DNA of 34,396 nucleotides from Actinomycetota bacterium (GTDB lineage: Bacteria; Actinomycetota; Actinomycetes; Nanopelagicales; Nanopelagicaceae). The notes beneath the pieces were generated by a model. That model had not been told where the DNA came from, made no database searches, and saw nothing but the letters and a program-made list of their open reading frames with translations. Both the position numbers and the translations under genes were made by a program. Shown here piece by piece: positions 19,292-29,712 of this stretch (position 1 is its first letter; the number at the start of each line of letters is the position of its first letter). The DNA is taken from the NCBI GenBank assembly GCA_009699825.1, contig WLNM01000002.1, forward strand, positions 1 through 34,396, read 5' to 3'.

Positions 19292-20980
19292 ATGAGCAGC
19301 TCAGAAATCTCCCTCTCAGAGCAGATTTCCGCCCATATCCGAACAGCCATTCTCTCTGCCATTTCATCGGGAGAACTGCCTAAAGAAATTAGTAACGATC
19401 TGCCAGAAACAATTGCACTTGAACGTCCAAAGAATCGCGATCACGGAGACTATGCATCTTCTATTGCACTGCAACTAGCCAAATCAGCAGGAAAGAATCC
19501 ACGTGATGTGGCAACTATTTTGCAATCTAATTTGGCTGTTATCCCAGAAATTTCACAAGTAGATATTGCTGGCCCAGGTTTTCTTAACATTACTTTGAAT
19601 AGAGCAAGTCAAGCTGAACTAGTTCGCACAATTTTGACTGCACACTCTAAATATGGTCAGAGCACTGGGCTTAAAGGTGTGCGCATCAACCTTGAATTTA
19701 TTAGTGCAAATCCAACAGGGCCACTGCATCTTGGACATACACGATGGGCAGCTGTTGGGGATTCTCTTGGTCGAGTATTGAGTGCAGCAGGAGCAGAAGT
19801 AGTTCGCGAATTTTATATAAATGATCGTGGCAACCAGATGGATTTATTTGGAGCATCCCTTGAAGCCGCAGCACTTGGAAAGCCAATTCCAGAAGATGGT
19901 TATCAAGGTCAATATATTGGTGACATAGCAGCCTCACTGGTTGTGCAAGATTCAAAACTTGTTTCATTACCTGAACCAGAACGCGTAAACGAATTTCGCG
20001 AACGTGGTTATGCATGGCAACTCGGTGATCAAAAACGCGTCCTCAATAATTTTGGAACTCACTTTGATGTCTGGTTCTCAGAGCGCTCGCTGCATGAAGG
20101 TGGATCCGTAGAAGTTGCAATGGTGAAGTTACGCAAGCAAGGACATGTCTTTGAAGATGAAGGTGCAACGTGGTTGCGAACAACGGACTTTGGTGACGAT
20201 AAAGATCGTGTTTTAACTAAAGCAAATGGCGATTTAACATACTTCGCATCTGATACTGCTTATTACATCAACAAGCGTGATCGCGGTTTTGATATCTGCA
20301 TCTATATGTTGGGCGCAGATCACCATGGATATGTTGGACGTTTGAAAGCAACAGCGGCCTGTGCTGGTGATAATCCTGAATACAACATCCACGTATTAAT
20401 AGGACAACTCGTAAAAATTATTGAAGGTGGAGAAGAAGTCAAACTTTCCAAGCGCGCTGGAACAATTATTACTCTCGAAGAACTCGTTGAAAAAGTCGGA
20501 GTCGATGCTGCCAGATACACATTGATTCGTTATCCAGTAGATACTCCAATGGTTTTAGATGTCGATGTACTAAAGCGAAATACAAATGAGAATCCTGTGT
20601 ATTACGTTCAGTATGCACATGCTCGAATCGCTGGAGTTCTTCGCAATGCGCAAGAATTAAAAATCCCAGTTGGGCTTGAAAACTTTGACCCGTCACAACT
20701 GACTCATGATCGCGAGAACGAATTACTCGGCGCCCTTGCAGAATTTCCAAAGATTGTTGCAGGGGCTGCAGAAATGAGAGAGCCACATAGAGTCGCACGT
20801 TATCTCGAAGAACTCGCGGGCGTTTATCACGGTTTTTATGCCGATTGCCGTGTCCTGCCTTTGGGCGACGAACCTGTCACTGCAATACATAGTGCACGTG
20901 CAAATTTATGCGCGGCTACTAAGCAAGTAATTAGAAATGGTTTAGATTTACTCGGCGTGAGTGCACCGGAGAAAATGTGA
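19292..20980 (+). CDS. argS: Arginyl-tRNA synthetase
   Basis: 562 aa; ANPTGPLHLGHTRWAAVGD (HIGH-type) and C-terminal anticodon-binding domain. Confidence 0.96.
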   Translation: MSSSEISLSEQISAHIRTAILSAISSGELPKEISNDLPETIALERPKNRDHGDYASSIALQLAKSAGKNPRDVATILQSNLAVIPEISQVDIAGPGFLNITLNRASQAELVRTILTAHSKYGQSTGLKGVRINLEFISANPTGPLHLGHTRWAAVGDSLGRVLSAAGAEVVREFYINDRGNQMDLFGASLEAAALGKPIPEDGYQGQYIGDIAASLVVQDSKLVSLPEPERVNEFRERGYAWQLGDQKRVLNNFGTHFDVWFSERSLHEGGSVEVAMVKLRKQGHVFEDEGATWLRTTDFGDDKDRVLTKANGDLTYFASDTAYYINKRDRGFDICIYMLGADHHGYVGRLKATAACAGDNPEYNIHVLIGQLVKIIEGGEEVKLSKRAGTIITLEELVEKVGVDAARYTLIRYPVDTPMVLDVDVLKRNTNENPVYYVQYAHARIAGVLRNAQELKIPVGLENFDPSQLTHDRENELLGALAEFPKIVAGAAEMREPHRVARYLEELAGVYHGFYADCRVLPLGDEPVTAIHSARANLCAATKQVIRNGLDLLGVSAPEKM

Positions 20981-22311
20981 TGAGTAAAAATTTACAATCG
21001 CTATGGTCGAAAAATATCTCCATTAAAGGTGGCGAGCTTTACTGTTCAGGTATTTCAGCATCTACTTTAGCGGCAGAGTTTAAAACACCAACCTTTTTCC
21101 TAGATGAAGATGATTTCCGTACACGTGCATTGAATTGGAACACAGAACTTTCCAAAGCGTTTGGACCACAGGCTGGTCGCGTGTATTACGCAGCAAAGGC
21201 ATTCATCTGCGTGGAAGTTGCTCGTTGGATTGCTGATCTTGGGATTGGAATCGATGTATGCACTGGCGGTGAATTAGCTGTTGCACTTAAAGGCGGTATC
21301 AAGCCTGAAAACATCGAAGTGCATGGAAATAACAAATCAGTTGAGGAGATTGAACAAGCGGTTGCAGCTGGCGTTGGAGCAATTGTTATGGATTCACTCT
21401 TTGAGATCGAAAGAGTTGCTGCTGCAGCAACGAGTTCAGGAAAAGTTCAGAAGGTATTGCTCCGTTTAACACCTGGTATCGAAGCGCATACTCACGAATC
21501 AATTGCTACTGCACATGAGGATGTGAAATTTGGATTTTCAATTGCAAGTGGAGCTGCATGGCAAGCGATTGTTGAAACAAAGAAGCACGCCAGCCTTGAA
21601 TTACGTGGATTGCATTCTCATATTGGCTCACAGATTTTTGAGACAGAACCATTTGCAATTGCAGCAGAGCGATTGATTGAACTCTTAGCAAAGTACAATG
21701 AAGAATTCGATCAGCAATTACCAGAACTTGACCTTGGTGGTGGATACGGAATTGCATATTTAGATGATGAATCTGAAATACAAGCAGCAGATGTGCTTAG
21801 CACTTTAGCGAAAGTGGTAAAGCAATCCTGTGTCAAATACTCACTTGAAGTACCAAAGATTTCTATCGAACCGGGTCGCACCATTGTTGGTCCCTCCATG
21901 TTTACGCTTTACACAGTCGGTACAACAAAAGTTGTTACTTTAGAAAATGGCTCAACACGAAACTATGTTTCAGTCGATGGAGGAATGAGCGATAACTTAC
22001 GCACTGCTTTATATGACGCTGAGTACACCGCAATAATCGCTAATCGTGAATCTTCATCGAAAAAAATTGCAACACGTGTTGTTGGAAAACACTGCGAAAC
22101 TGGGGACATCATTATTAAAGATATAGATATGTCTGCAGATATCACCCCAGGCGATTTACTCGCGACACCAGCAACTGGTGCATACGGTCGAAGCATGGCC
22201 ACGAATTACAACCACATCTCGCGTCCACCCGTTGTAGCGATAAAAGATGGAAAAGCTCGAATAATCCTGCGTCGTGAGAGCATCGAAGATCTCTTGCGCC
22301 TAGATATTTAA
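20980..22311 (+). CDS. lysA: Diaminopimelate decarboxylase
   Basis: YYAAKAFICVEVARW (PLP Lys), GLHSHIGSQI, DLGGGYGIAY, EPGRTIVG. TGATG overlap with argS favours start 20980 over 20977. Confidence 0.96.
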   Translation: MSKNLQSLWSKNISIKGGELYCSGISASTLAAEFKTPTFFLDEDDFRTRALNWNTELSKAFGPQAGRVYYAAKAFICVEVARWIADLGIGIDVCTGGELAVALKGGIKPENIEVHGNNKSVEEIEQAVAAGVGAIVMDSLFEIERVAAAATSSGKVQKVLLRLTPGIEAHTHESIATAHEDVKFGFSIASGAAWQAIVETKKHASLELRGLHSHIGSQIFETEPFAIAAERLIELLAKYNEEFDQQLPELDLGGGYGIAYLDDESEIQAADVLSTLAKVVKQSCVKYSLEVPKISIEPGRTIVGPSMFTLYTVGTTKVVTLENGSTRNYVSVDGGMSDNLRTALYDAEYTAIIANRESSSKKIATRVVGKHCETGDIIIKDIDMSADITPGDLLATPATGAYGRSMATNYNHISRPPVVAIKDGKARIILRRESIEDLLRLDI

Positions 22312-22344
22312 CGCCCATCTGCTCATCTGTGAAAGAATAAGCAC

Positions 22345-23640
22345 ATGAGCGCGCAAAAAAATATACACATTGGCATGCTTGGCTGTGGAGTAGTTGGCAG
22401 CCAAGTTGCATCGCTGCTCGAAAAAAATAACGCTGAACTTTCTACTCGTGCCGGTGCGAAATTAGTATTAAAAAAGATTGCTGTTCGCGACCTTAAGGCT
22501 GCGCGCGATGGAGTCAATCCAGCGCTCTTTACAACTGATACGCAATCAGTGATTGATGATCCTGAAATCGACATCATCATTGAAGTAATGGGCGGAATTG
22601 AACCTGCTCGTGAATTAATTCTTTCTGCAATAAAGAATGGCAAATCTGTTGTAACTGCCAATAAAGCACTTCTTGCTACACACGGTGCCGACTTATTTAC
22701 TGCCGCAGATAAGAAGGGTGTGGATCTTTATTACGAGGCAGCAGTCGCAGGTGCTATTCCGATTATTCGCCCAATGCGCGAATCCCTTGTTGGAGATCAA
22801 ATTACTCGCGTCATGGGAATAGTAAATGGAACTACAAATTATATTCTGACAAAGATGGATGAAGAGGGTCTTGCATTCGCAGATGTTCTCAAAGAAGCAC
22901 AGAACCTTGGATATGCCGAAGCTGATCCAACTGCAGATGTCGAAGGAATCGACGCTGCATCAAAGGCTGCAATCATTGCCGGACTTGCATTTCATTCCAG
23001 AGTGACAGTGGATGATGTTTATCGGGAAGGAATTTCATCGATAACTGCAGATGATGTTGCCGTTGCTAAAACTATGAATCATGTTATTAAATTATTAGCG
23101 ATTGCAGAATTAACACCTGATGATCGAATTTCAGTCCGAGTTCATCCAACCCTGATTCCACTGAGCCATCCACTGGCTGCAGTTCGGGATGCATTTAATG
23201 CGGTTTTCGTAGAAGCAAAGTCAGCGGGTCAATTAATGTTTTACGGTCGCGGTGCTGGAGGCGCTCCGACAGCAAGTGCAATATTGGGTGATCTAGTCGC
23301 GGTTGCTCGACATAAAGTCGGCGAATCTGTGGGTCCACGTGAAAGTGATTATGCAGATCGTGCAATTGCACCGATAAGTGATACAAAAACACAATTTTTA
23401 ATTCGTTTAAATGTTGCTGATAAGCCAGGTGTTTTGGCTGCTATTGCACAAGTCTTTGCGACAGAGGGTGTATCTATTCAAACTGTACGTCAATCCGGTC
23501 GAGGAAATGATGCAGAGCTTATCGTCGTAAGCCACGGTGCAACTGAGGCAGCACTGAGTTCAACTGTCAGCGCCCTTTCTAAAATGGACATTGTTACTAA
23601 AGTGGAGAGTGTTATTCGAGTTTTAGGATCACAAATCTGA
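22345..23640 (+). CDS. hom: Homoserine dehydrogenase with C-terminal ACT domain
   Basis: [39 protein letters not shown] domain ([26 protein letters not shown]). Confidence 0.97.
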   Translation: MSAQKNIHIGMLGCGVVGSQVASLLEKNNAELSTRAGAKLVLKKIAVRDLKAARDGVNPALFTTDTQSVIDDPEIDIIIEVMGGIEPARELILSAIKNGKSVVTANKALLATHGADLFTAADKKGVDLYYEAAVAGAIPIIRPMRESLVGDQITRVMGIVNGTTNYILTKMDEEGLAFADVLKEAQNLGYAEADPTADVEGIDAASKAAIIAGLAFHSRVTVDDVYREGISSITADDVAVAKTMNHVIKLLAIAELTPDDRISVRVHPTLIPLSHPLAAVRDAFNAVFVEAKSAGQLMFYGRGAGGAPTASAILGDLVAVARHKVGESVGPRESDYADRAIAPISDTKTQFLIRLNVADKPGVLAAIAQVFATEGVSIQTVRQSGRGNDAELIVVSHGATEAALSSTVSALSKMDIVTKVESVIRVLGSQI

Positions 23641-24722
23641 TGTCAATATTTTCTCGCAAACCTGGTGCGCATCAATGGCGCGGAGTAATTAATGAATATC
23701 GTCATCGCTTGCCGGTTTCAGAGCAGACTCCTGTTATCACTCTCAATGAAGGCGGAACACCTCTTATTTATGCCTGCTATCTCTCAGAATTATTAAAAAA
23801 TAATGTGTGGCTTAAGTACGAAGGAATGAATCCAACTGGATCATTTAAAGATCGTGGAATGACGATGGCGATTTCAAAAGCCGCCGAAGATGGATCTAAG
23901 GCAGTAATTTGTGCATCAACTGGAAACACATCAGCATCTGCTGCGGCATATGCGGTTAAGGCCGGAATGATTCCTGCTGTATTAATTCCAAAGGGAAAAA
24001 TTGCACTTGGTAAATTAGCCCAAGCAGTCGCACATGGCTCAAAAATTCTGCAAGTTAATGGAAACTTTGATGACTGTCTGACATTGGCACGTGAGTTATC
24101 CGAAAATTTCCCAGTCGCACTCGTTAACTCAGTTAATCCATATCGCATCGAAGGACAGAAGACAGCGTCATTTGAAGTTATTGACGCACTCGGTGACGCC
24201 CCAGATATTCATGCGCTACCAGTTGGAAACGCAGGAAATATAACTGCGTATTGGAAGGGCTATAAGGAATACCGCGCCGATCGCATGAGTACTCAGTTAC
24301 CAGCAATGTGGGGATTTCAAGCAGCAGGTTCGGCGCCAATTGTTAAAGGAAAAATTGTAAAAAATCCAAATACGATTGCAACAGCCATTCGAATTGGAAA
24401 TCCAGCATCGTGGCAACAAGCACTTGATGCACGTGATTCATCTGGTGGTTTAATCGATGCAGTCACAGATAAAGAAATTCTTGCCGCATATCACCTTATT
24501 GCCTCAAAAGAAGGTGTATTTGTTGAACCTTCATCGGCAGCTGGTTTAGCAGGATTAATTAAGTATCACAAGGCTGGAAAGCTGCCAAAGAATAAAACAA
24601 TTGTTATCACTGTGACAGGACATGGATTAAAAGATATTCCATGGGCACTAGAAGGCGCTAAGAAACCAGTTGTTGTTCCGGTTAGTGTTAAGGCCGCCGC
24701 AAAAGCGTTAGGTCTTTCATAA
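23640..24722 (+). CDS. thrC: Threonine synthase
   Basis: [38 protein letters not shown] overlap with hom. Confidence 0.97.
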   Translation: MSIFSRKPGAHQWRGVINEYRHRLPVSEQTPVITLNEGGTPLIYACYLSELLKNNVWLKYEGMNPTGSFKDRGMTMAISKAAEDGSKAVICASTGNTSASAAAYAVKAGMIPAVLIPKGKIALGKLAQAVAHGSKILQVNGNFDDCLTLARELSENFPVALVNSVNPYRIEGQKTASFEVIDALGDAPDIHALPVGNAGNITAYWKGYKEYRADRMSTQLPAMWGFQAAGSAPIVKGKIVKNPNTIATAIRIGNPASWQQALDARDSSGGLIDAVTDKEILAAYHLIASKEGVFVEPSSAAGLAGLIKYHKAGKLPKNKTIVITVTGHGLKDIPWALEGAKKPVVVPVSVKAAAKALGLS

Positions 24723-24723
24723 A

Positions 24724-25653
24724 ATGGCTAAACCAACTTTTCGCGCAAACGCGGTACAAATTCAAGTTCCAGCAACAAGTGCAAATCTAGGTCCTGGTTT
24801 TGATTCACTTGGTTTAGCACTTGGTATGCACGATCGCTATGTTGCACAAATTCTTGATGATCCGGGATTAGATATCGATATCTCTGGCGAAGGCGCTGAT
24901 GTTTTACCACGAACAGAGAAAAATCTTTTAGTTAAGGCTATGTACAAAGGTTTTAAATTCCTAGGTGGCGAACCAAAAGGTGTTGCAATTCGAGCGCTCA
25001 ATGTGATTCCACATGGTCGCGGTTTAGGTTCATCTGCAAGTGCAATCGTTGGTGGTCTCATGTTGGCTCGCTCCCTTGTCTTAACTGGCGATGAGAAGAT
25101 GAGTAACGAAGATTTGTTAAACCTTGCAACTGAGATGGAGGGTCATCCAGATAACGTCGCATCAGCACTATTTGGAAGCGCAACAATTGCATGGACTGAG
25201 GACCAACGAGGAAAAAAGATTGCGCGTGCAGTACAAATTCAGGTAGATCCACGCATCAGTGCGATTGCATTTATCCCAGAAGGCGCCGTAGCAACATCTA
25301 AAGCACGCAAGCTTTTGCCAGAAACGATTGTTCATGCAGATGCTGCCGCAAATACAACTCGTGGTGAATTACTTGTGCATGCACTTGCTTCTCGACCTGA
25401 CCTGCTATTTATCGCAACAGAAGACTTCATTCATCAAAAGTTTCGTCAAGAAGCAATGCCTAAATCCTTCGCGCTACTAAATAAATTGCGCGGTGCAGGA
25501 GTTGCTGCTTTTATTTCTGGAGCAGGCCCAACTGTGTTAGCTCTTCACAATGGGGATGCCAATGAGATCACTGAATTACAGCGCGCAGCTGGTTCAGCAT
25601 TTGAGGTAAAAGGCCTGAGTATCTGCACTACTGGAGCGGGAATAATCGCATAA
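24724..25653 (+). CDS. thrB: Homoserine kinase (GHMP)
   Basis: VPATSANLGPGFDSLGLAL, PHGRGLGSSASAIVGG, GHPDNVASALFG. Confidence 0.97.
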   Translation: MAKPTFRANAVQIQVPATSANLGPGFDSLGLALGMHDRYVAQILDDPGLDIDISGEGADVLPRTEKNLLVKAMYKGFKFLGGEPKGVAIRALNVIPHGRGLGSSASAIVGGLMLARSLVLTGDEKMSNEDLLNLATEMEGHPDNVASALFGSATIAWTEDQRGKKIARAVQIQVDPRISAIAFIPEGAVATSKARKLLPETIVHADAAANTTRGELLVHALASRPDLLFIATEDFIHQKFRQEAMPKSFALLNKLRGAGVAAFISGAGPTVLALHNGDANEITELQRAAGSAFEVKGLSICTTGAGIIA

Positions 25654-25671
25654 TTTCGAATTTGTAGGACC

Positions 25672-25687
25672 TAGCGCTTCGGTGCTA
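25672..25687 (+). promoter_or_regulatory. UUCG-capped hairpin in the thrB-rho intergenic region
   Basis: TAGCGC-TTCG-GTGCTA, 6-bp stem with one G-U, stable cUUCGg tetraloop. Confidence 0.6.
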
Positions 25688-25790
25688 CCCTTATGTCATC
25701 TGATCAGCCGGCTCTAGTTAATCGGTGCAAAATTTTTCAGATAAATAAATTACTCGCTCCTTTTGGGCAATCCTTAAGGCCATTACTGAA

Positions 25791-27341
25791 ATGAAAACAA
25801 TGACAGAAAAAGAACCTATACGTTCAGATAGCCCTGAGTTAACTGCGATGTCTCTTCCGAAACTAAAGGAAGTAGCTTCGCAACTCGGTATTGATGGTGC
25901 TACTAAATTGAAAAAGGATGCTCTCGTTCAGGCAATCGCTGATTTACAAGCAGCCAACAGAGAAGCAGCAAAGGCAGAACGTGAAGCTCGGCGCGAAGCG
26001 CGCAATAACCGCAATAAGAAAGATGCGCCACGCGATTCAGATTCAGATAACGATTCAGATTCAGATAACGATTCACAGAGCAACCGCGGCGATCGCTTTG
26101 ATCGCAATGACCGTGGTCGCGGACGTGACCGTGGTCGTGGTCGTGATCGCAACCGTGATCGTGGAAACCGCGAAGAGCGTGAGCCAGTACTATCAGAAGA
26201 TGACGTACTACTTCCAGTAGGCGGCCTCCTAGACATTCTTGAAAGCTATGCATTTATTCGCACAGGTGGATATTTACCTGGACCAAATGATGTGTACGTA
26301 TCACTGCAGCAAGTTCGTAAGTACGGACTTCGTAAAGGTGATGTTGTAACCGGTCAGGTGCGTCAACCAAATGAAGGCGAACGCCGTGAAAAATTCAACG
26401 CACTCATCGTGTTGGACACAATCAACGGATCAGCTCCTGATGAAGTTCGCAACCGTGTTGAATTCAACAAGCTAGTTCCGTTGTATCCACAAGAGCGTTT
26501 ACGCCTCGAAACCGAACCAAATATTTTGACTACTCGCGTAATTGATTTGATCTCACCAATTGGTAAGGGTCAGCGCGGACTTATTGTGTCTCCACCAAAG
26601 GCCGGAAAGACAATGGTTTTGCAATCAATTGCAAACGCAATCACTACAAATAACCCTGAGTGCCACTTAATGGTTGTACTTGTAGATGAACGCCCTGAAG
26701 AAGTTACAGATATGCAACGCTCCGTCAAGGGCGAAGTTATTGCATCAACATTTGATCGCCCAGCGGATGACCACACAACGGTTGCTGAATTAGCGATTGA
26801 ACGTGCAAAGCGTCTTGTCGAGCTCGGTCATGATGTTGTTGTTCTTCTCGATTCGATTACACGTTTAGGTCGTGCGTACAACATTGCAGCCCCAGCATCA
26901 GGTCGAATTCTCTCCGGTGGTGTTGATTCAGCTGCTTTGTATCCACCAAAGAAGTTCTTCGGTGCCGCTCGTAACATCGAAGATGGTGGCTCACTCACAA
27001 TTCTTGCAACTGCCCTCGTTGATACTGGTTCTCGTATGGATGAAGTTATCTTCGAAGAGTTCAAGGGAACCGGAAACATGGAACTTATTCTTGATCGCCG
27101 TATGGCAGATAAGAGAATCTTCCCTGCGGTTAACGTAGTTGCATCCGGTACTCGTAAAGAAGAAATTCTTATGGGAACAGAAGAACTTAATATTGTGTGG
27201 AAACTTCGTCGTGTTCTTCATGCACTCGAGCCACAACAAGCACTCGAACTTCTACTTGAAAAGATGAAGGGCACTAAGTCCAACGTTGAATTCTTAATGC
27301 AGATCCAGAAGACAACAGTCGGACCAGGATCTGAAGGATAA
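25791..27341 (+). CDS. rho: Transcription termination factor Rho with acidic/RG-rich N-terminal insertion
   Basis: 516 aa; Rho N-terminal domain, ...DSDSDNDSDSDNDSQSNRGDRFDRNDRGRGRDRGRGRDRNRDRG... insertion, GLIVSPPKAGKTMVLQ Walker A. Confidence 0.97.
   Translation: MKTMTEKEPIRSDSPELTAMSLPKLKEVASQLGIDGATKLKKDALVQAIADLQAANREAAKAEREARREARNNRNKKDAPRDSDSDNDSDSDNDSQSNRGDRFDRNDRGRGRDRGRGRDRNRDRGNREEREPVLSEDDVLLPVGGLLDILESYAFIRTGGYLPGPNDVYVSLQQVRKYGLRKGDVVTGQVRQPNEGERREKFNALIVLDTINGSAPDEVRNRVEFNKLVPLYPQERLRLETEPNILTTRVIDLISPIGKGQRGLIVSPPKAGKTMVLQSIANAITTNNPECHLMVVLVDERPEEVTDMQRSVKGEVIASTFDRPADDHTTVAELAIERAKRLVELGHDVVVLLDSITRLGRAYNIAAPASGRILSGGVDSAALYPPKKFFGAARNIEDGGSLTILATALVDTGSRMDEVIFEEFKGTGNMELILDRRMADKRIFPAVNVVASGTRKEEILMGTEELNIVWKLRRVLHALEPQQALELLLEKMKGTKSNVEFLMQIQKTTVGPGSEG
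26034..26075 (+). repeat. Tandem 18-bp in-frame repeat in rho (GATTCAGATTCAGATAAC x2 + partial)
   Basis: 26034-26051 and 26052-26069 are identical, followed by GATTCA; encodes DSDSDN-DSDSDN-DS. Confidence 0.95.
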
Positions 27342-27452
27342 GTTCACGCTCAAATTTTAAATTCCCACCCAATGGGGTTAATCTTTAGCCCTATTAACAG
27401 CCCAGCCTGGTTCACGTGAGAATCACGACCCAGTCATGAAAGAGGATATGAA

Positions 27453-27659
27453 ATGAAGTCAGAGATTCATCCAGAGTACAAAGAGACTCAAGTAACTTGT
27501 GGTTGCGGTGAAAAGTTTGTTACCCGCTCAACAGTTACAAGCGGTTCAATTTACGTTGAAGTATGTTCTGTCTGCCACCCTTTCTACACAGGTAAGCAGC
27601 GCATTCTTGATACCGGTGGACGTGTAGCGAAGTTCGAAGAGCGCTTCGGTAAAAAATAG
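27453..27659 (+). CDS. rpmE: 50S ribosomal protein L31 (Zn-binding C+ form)
   Basis: [22 protein letters not shown]...[25 protein letters not shown]; four Cys present. Confidence 0.97.
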   Translation: MKSEIHPEYKETQVTCGCGEKFVTRSTVTSGSIYVEVCSVCHPFYTGKQRILDTGGRVAKFEERFGKK

Positions 27660-27666
27660 CTTTCTA

Positions 27667-27708
27667 AAAAGACCGCATTCACTACTTCCGTAGTGGTTGC
27701 GGTCTTTT
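27667..27708 (+). terminator. Strong intrinsic terminator after rpmE
   Basis: AAAAGACCGCA-(TT)-CACTAC-TTCC-GTAGTG-(GT)-TGCGGTCTTTT: 11-bp and 6-bp stem segments around an internal mismatch. Confidence 0.93.
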
Positions 27709-27766
27709 GCTTTTATTTAATTGCTAAGAAGCTCGATTCACAATTTACATAGAAAGGAGAAGCCAA

Positions 27767-28849
27767 ATGGCAAATGATCGCTTTGCATCAGCACACGAAA
27801 TGGTTCGCGAGTACGCAGAACTAGAAGCAGCAATGGCTGATCCTTCTATTCACGATGACCAAGGTAAAGCTCGGCAACTCGGTCGTCGATATGCCCAACT
27901 CGGACCAGTTGTTGCTGGATTTAAAGAGTGGAAGAGCGCTGATGAAGATCTCAACGCTGCAAAAGAACTAGCGGCAACGGATCCTGATTTTGCATCTGAA
28001 ATTCCAGCGCTAGAAGTAACTGCACAAAAGGCTGCTGAAAAACTTGAAGAGTTATTGCTTCCTCGTGATCCAAATGATGATCGCGATGTAATTCTTGAGG
28101 TTAAAGCGGGTGCAGGTGGAGATGAATCCGCACTTTTTGCTGGAGATTTATTGCGCATGTATATGCGGTATGCCGAAAAAAGAAATTGGAAAGTTGAAAT
28201 TCTAGATGCGACAGAAAGTGAAATGGGCGGCTACAAAGATATTTCAGTTGCCGTTAAATCTAAAGGCACGGCAGCACCTGGAGAATCTCCGTATGCACGT
28301 TTGAAATTTGAAGGAGGCGTGCACCGCGTGCAACGCGTTCCAGAAACCGAAAGCCAAGGTCGCATTCATACATCTGCCGCAGGCGTACTTATTCTTCCTG
28401 AAGCTGAAGAAATCGATGTTGAATTAAACATGAATGATGTCCGAGTAGATGTTTATCGTTCATCAGGTCCTGGTGGACAGAGCGTTAATACAACAGATTC
28501 TGCTGTTCGACTTACACATGTTCCAACTGGAATTGTCGTCTCATGTCAGAATGAAAAGAGTCAGCTACAAAATAAGGAGTCTGCGCTACGAATTTTACGT
28601 GCACGCTTGTTGGCAGATGCTCAAGAAAAAGCGGATGCAGTTGCATCTGCTGAACGCAAAAACCAAGTTCGAACAGTGGATCGCTCAGAGCGCATTCGAA
28701 CATATAACTTTCCAGAAAACCGAATAAGTGATCATCGAGTAAATTACAAATCTAACAATTTAGATACCGTATTAAATGGTGAGCTCGATGAGGTTATTCA
28801 ATCTCTTTTAGATGCTGATAAAGCGGCGAAGTTAGCTTCGACAGAATAA
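27767..28849 (+). CDS. prfA: Peptide chain release factor 1
   Basis: 360 aa; [20 protein letters not shown] (GGQ); SD AAAGGAG. Confidence 0.97.
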   Translation: MANDRFASAHEMVREYAELEAAMADPSIHDDQGKARQLGRRYAQLGPVVAGFKEWKSADEDLNAAKELAATDPDFASEIPALEVTAQKAAEKLEELLLPRDPNDDRDVILEVKAGAGGDESALFAGDLLRMYMRYAEKRNWKVEILDATESEMGGYKDISVAVKSKGTAAPGESPYARLKFEGGVHRVQRVPETESQGRIHTSAAGVLILPEAEEIDVELNMNDVRVDVYRSSGPGGQSVNTTDSAVRLTHVPTGIVVSCQNEKSQLQNKESALRILRARLLADAQEKADAVASAERKNQVRTVDRSERIRTYNFPENRISDHRVNYKSNNLDTVLNGELDEVIQSLLDADKAAKLASTE

Positions 28850-28857
28850 GCACCAAC

Positions 28858-29712
28858 ATGAATGTGCGCGAAGTTCTTAAAGACGCAAAAGAACAGCTTG
28901 CCCTTTCAGAAATCGATGGCGTAGATGCTGAAATTTTGCTCGCACACGTCTTAGGAATCTCTAGAATGGATTTACATAATCCAGTTGTACTTGAAAGAAC
29001 TTTGGCTTCCCTAGGCGATACTTCAATTGCACTGGAAACTTTTCACGATCTTTTAGCACGCAGAATTCTTCATGAACCTCTGCAGTACATAACCGGCGTT
29101 GCTTACTTTCGAAACCTCGAATTAAAAGTTGGTCCAGGCGTATTAGTTCCAAGGCCTGAAAGTGAGTTACTTGTCGGGGCAGTGCTGACTCACATAGCGA
29201 ATCTGCCAGCACCTGTAAGCGTTATCGATCTTGGATCAGGTTCGGGAGCACTTGCACTTGCAATCGCAACGGAGGCACCAAATAGCCGTGTTATTGCTGT
29301 CGAAAAAAGTGATGATGCGCTTGTGTGGTTAAAGAAAAATGTTGAAGCAATTGTTGAAGATTTACGCATCGTGCATAGCGATGTTAATGATGCGCTCATA
29401 GGAATTAAATGCGATGTTGTAATTGCCAATCCTCCATATATTGAAGATGAATCAGAATTACCAAGAGATGTTGTAGAACACGAGCCAGCAATTGCTCTAT
29501 TTGGTGGAAAAGAGGGCATGGACGCTCCTCGCGCATTTATTGCAGCAGCATCACGATTACTTAAATCAGGTGGCTTGCTGGCAATCGAACACAATGAAAA
29601 GCAAGGTGCATTGGTTGCTGATGTGCTCAGTCATGATTTCGAAGAGATAAAATTGCATCACGATTTAGTTGGACGTCCACGTTGGAGTAGCGCGATTCGG
29701 AAAAATACATGA
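28858..29712 (+). CDS. prmC: Release factor glutamine methyltransferase
   Basis: VLVPRPESELLV, VIDLGSGSGALALA, NPPYIEDE. Confidence 0.95.
   Translation: MNVREVLKDAKEQLALSEIDGVDAEILLAHVLGISRMDLHNPVVLERTLASLGDTSIALETFHDLLARRILHEPLQYITGVAYFRNLELKVGPGVLVPRPESELLVGAVLTHIANLPAPVSVIDLGSGSGALALAIATEAPNSRVIAVEKSDDALVWLKKNVEAIVEDLRIVHSDVNDALIGIKCDVVIANPPYIEDESELPRDVVEHEPAIALFGGKEGMDAPRAFIAAASRLLKSGGLLAIEHNEKQGALVADVLSHDFEEIKLHHDLVGRPRWSSAIRKNT

Noticed and set aside
25903-26253. Overlapping ORFs on both strands across the rho repeat region (HDHGCDHDHDHGH, SRPRPRSRPRPRS)
   Set aside because: Shadow ORFs created by the repeated rho codons; rho is unambiguous.
29190-29594. 134-aa antisense ORF within prmC, and similar antisense ORFs in hom, thrC, glyA, prfA and atpB
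   Set aside because: Expected by chance opposite low-GC coding sequence; no SD, no domain signal.
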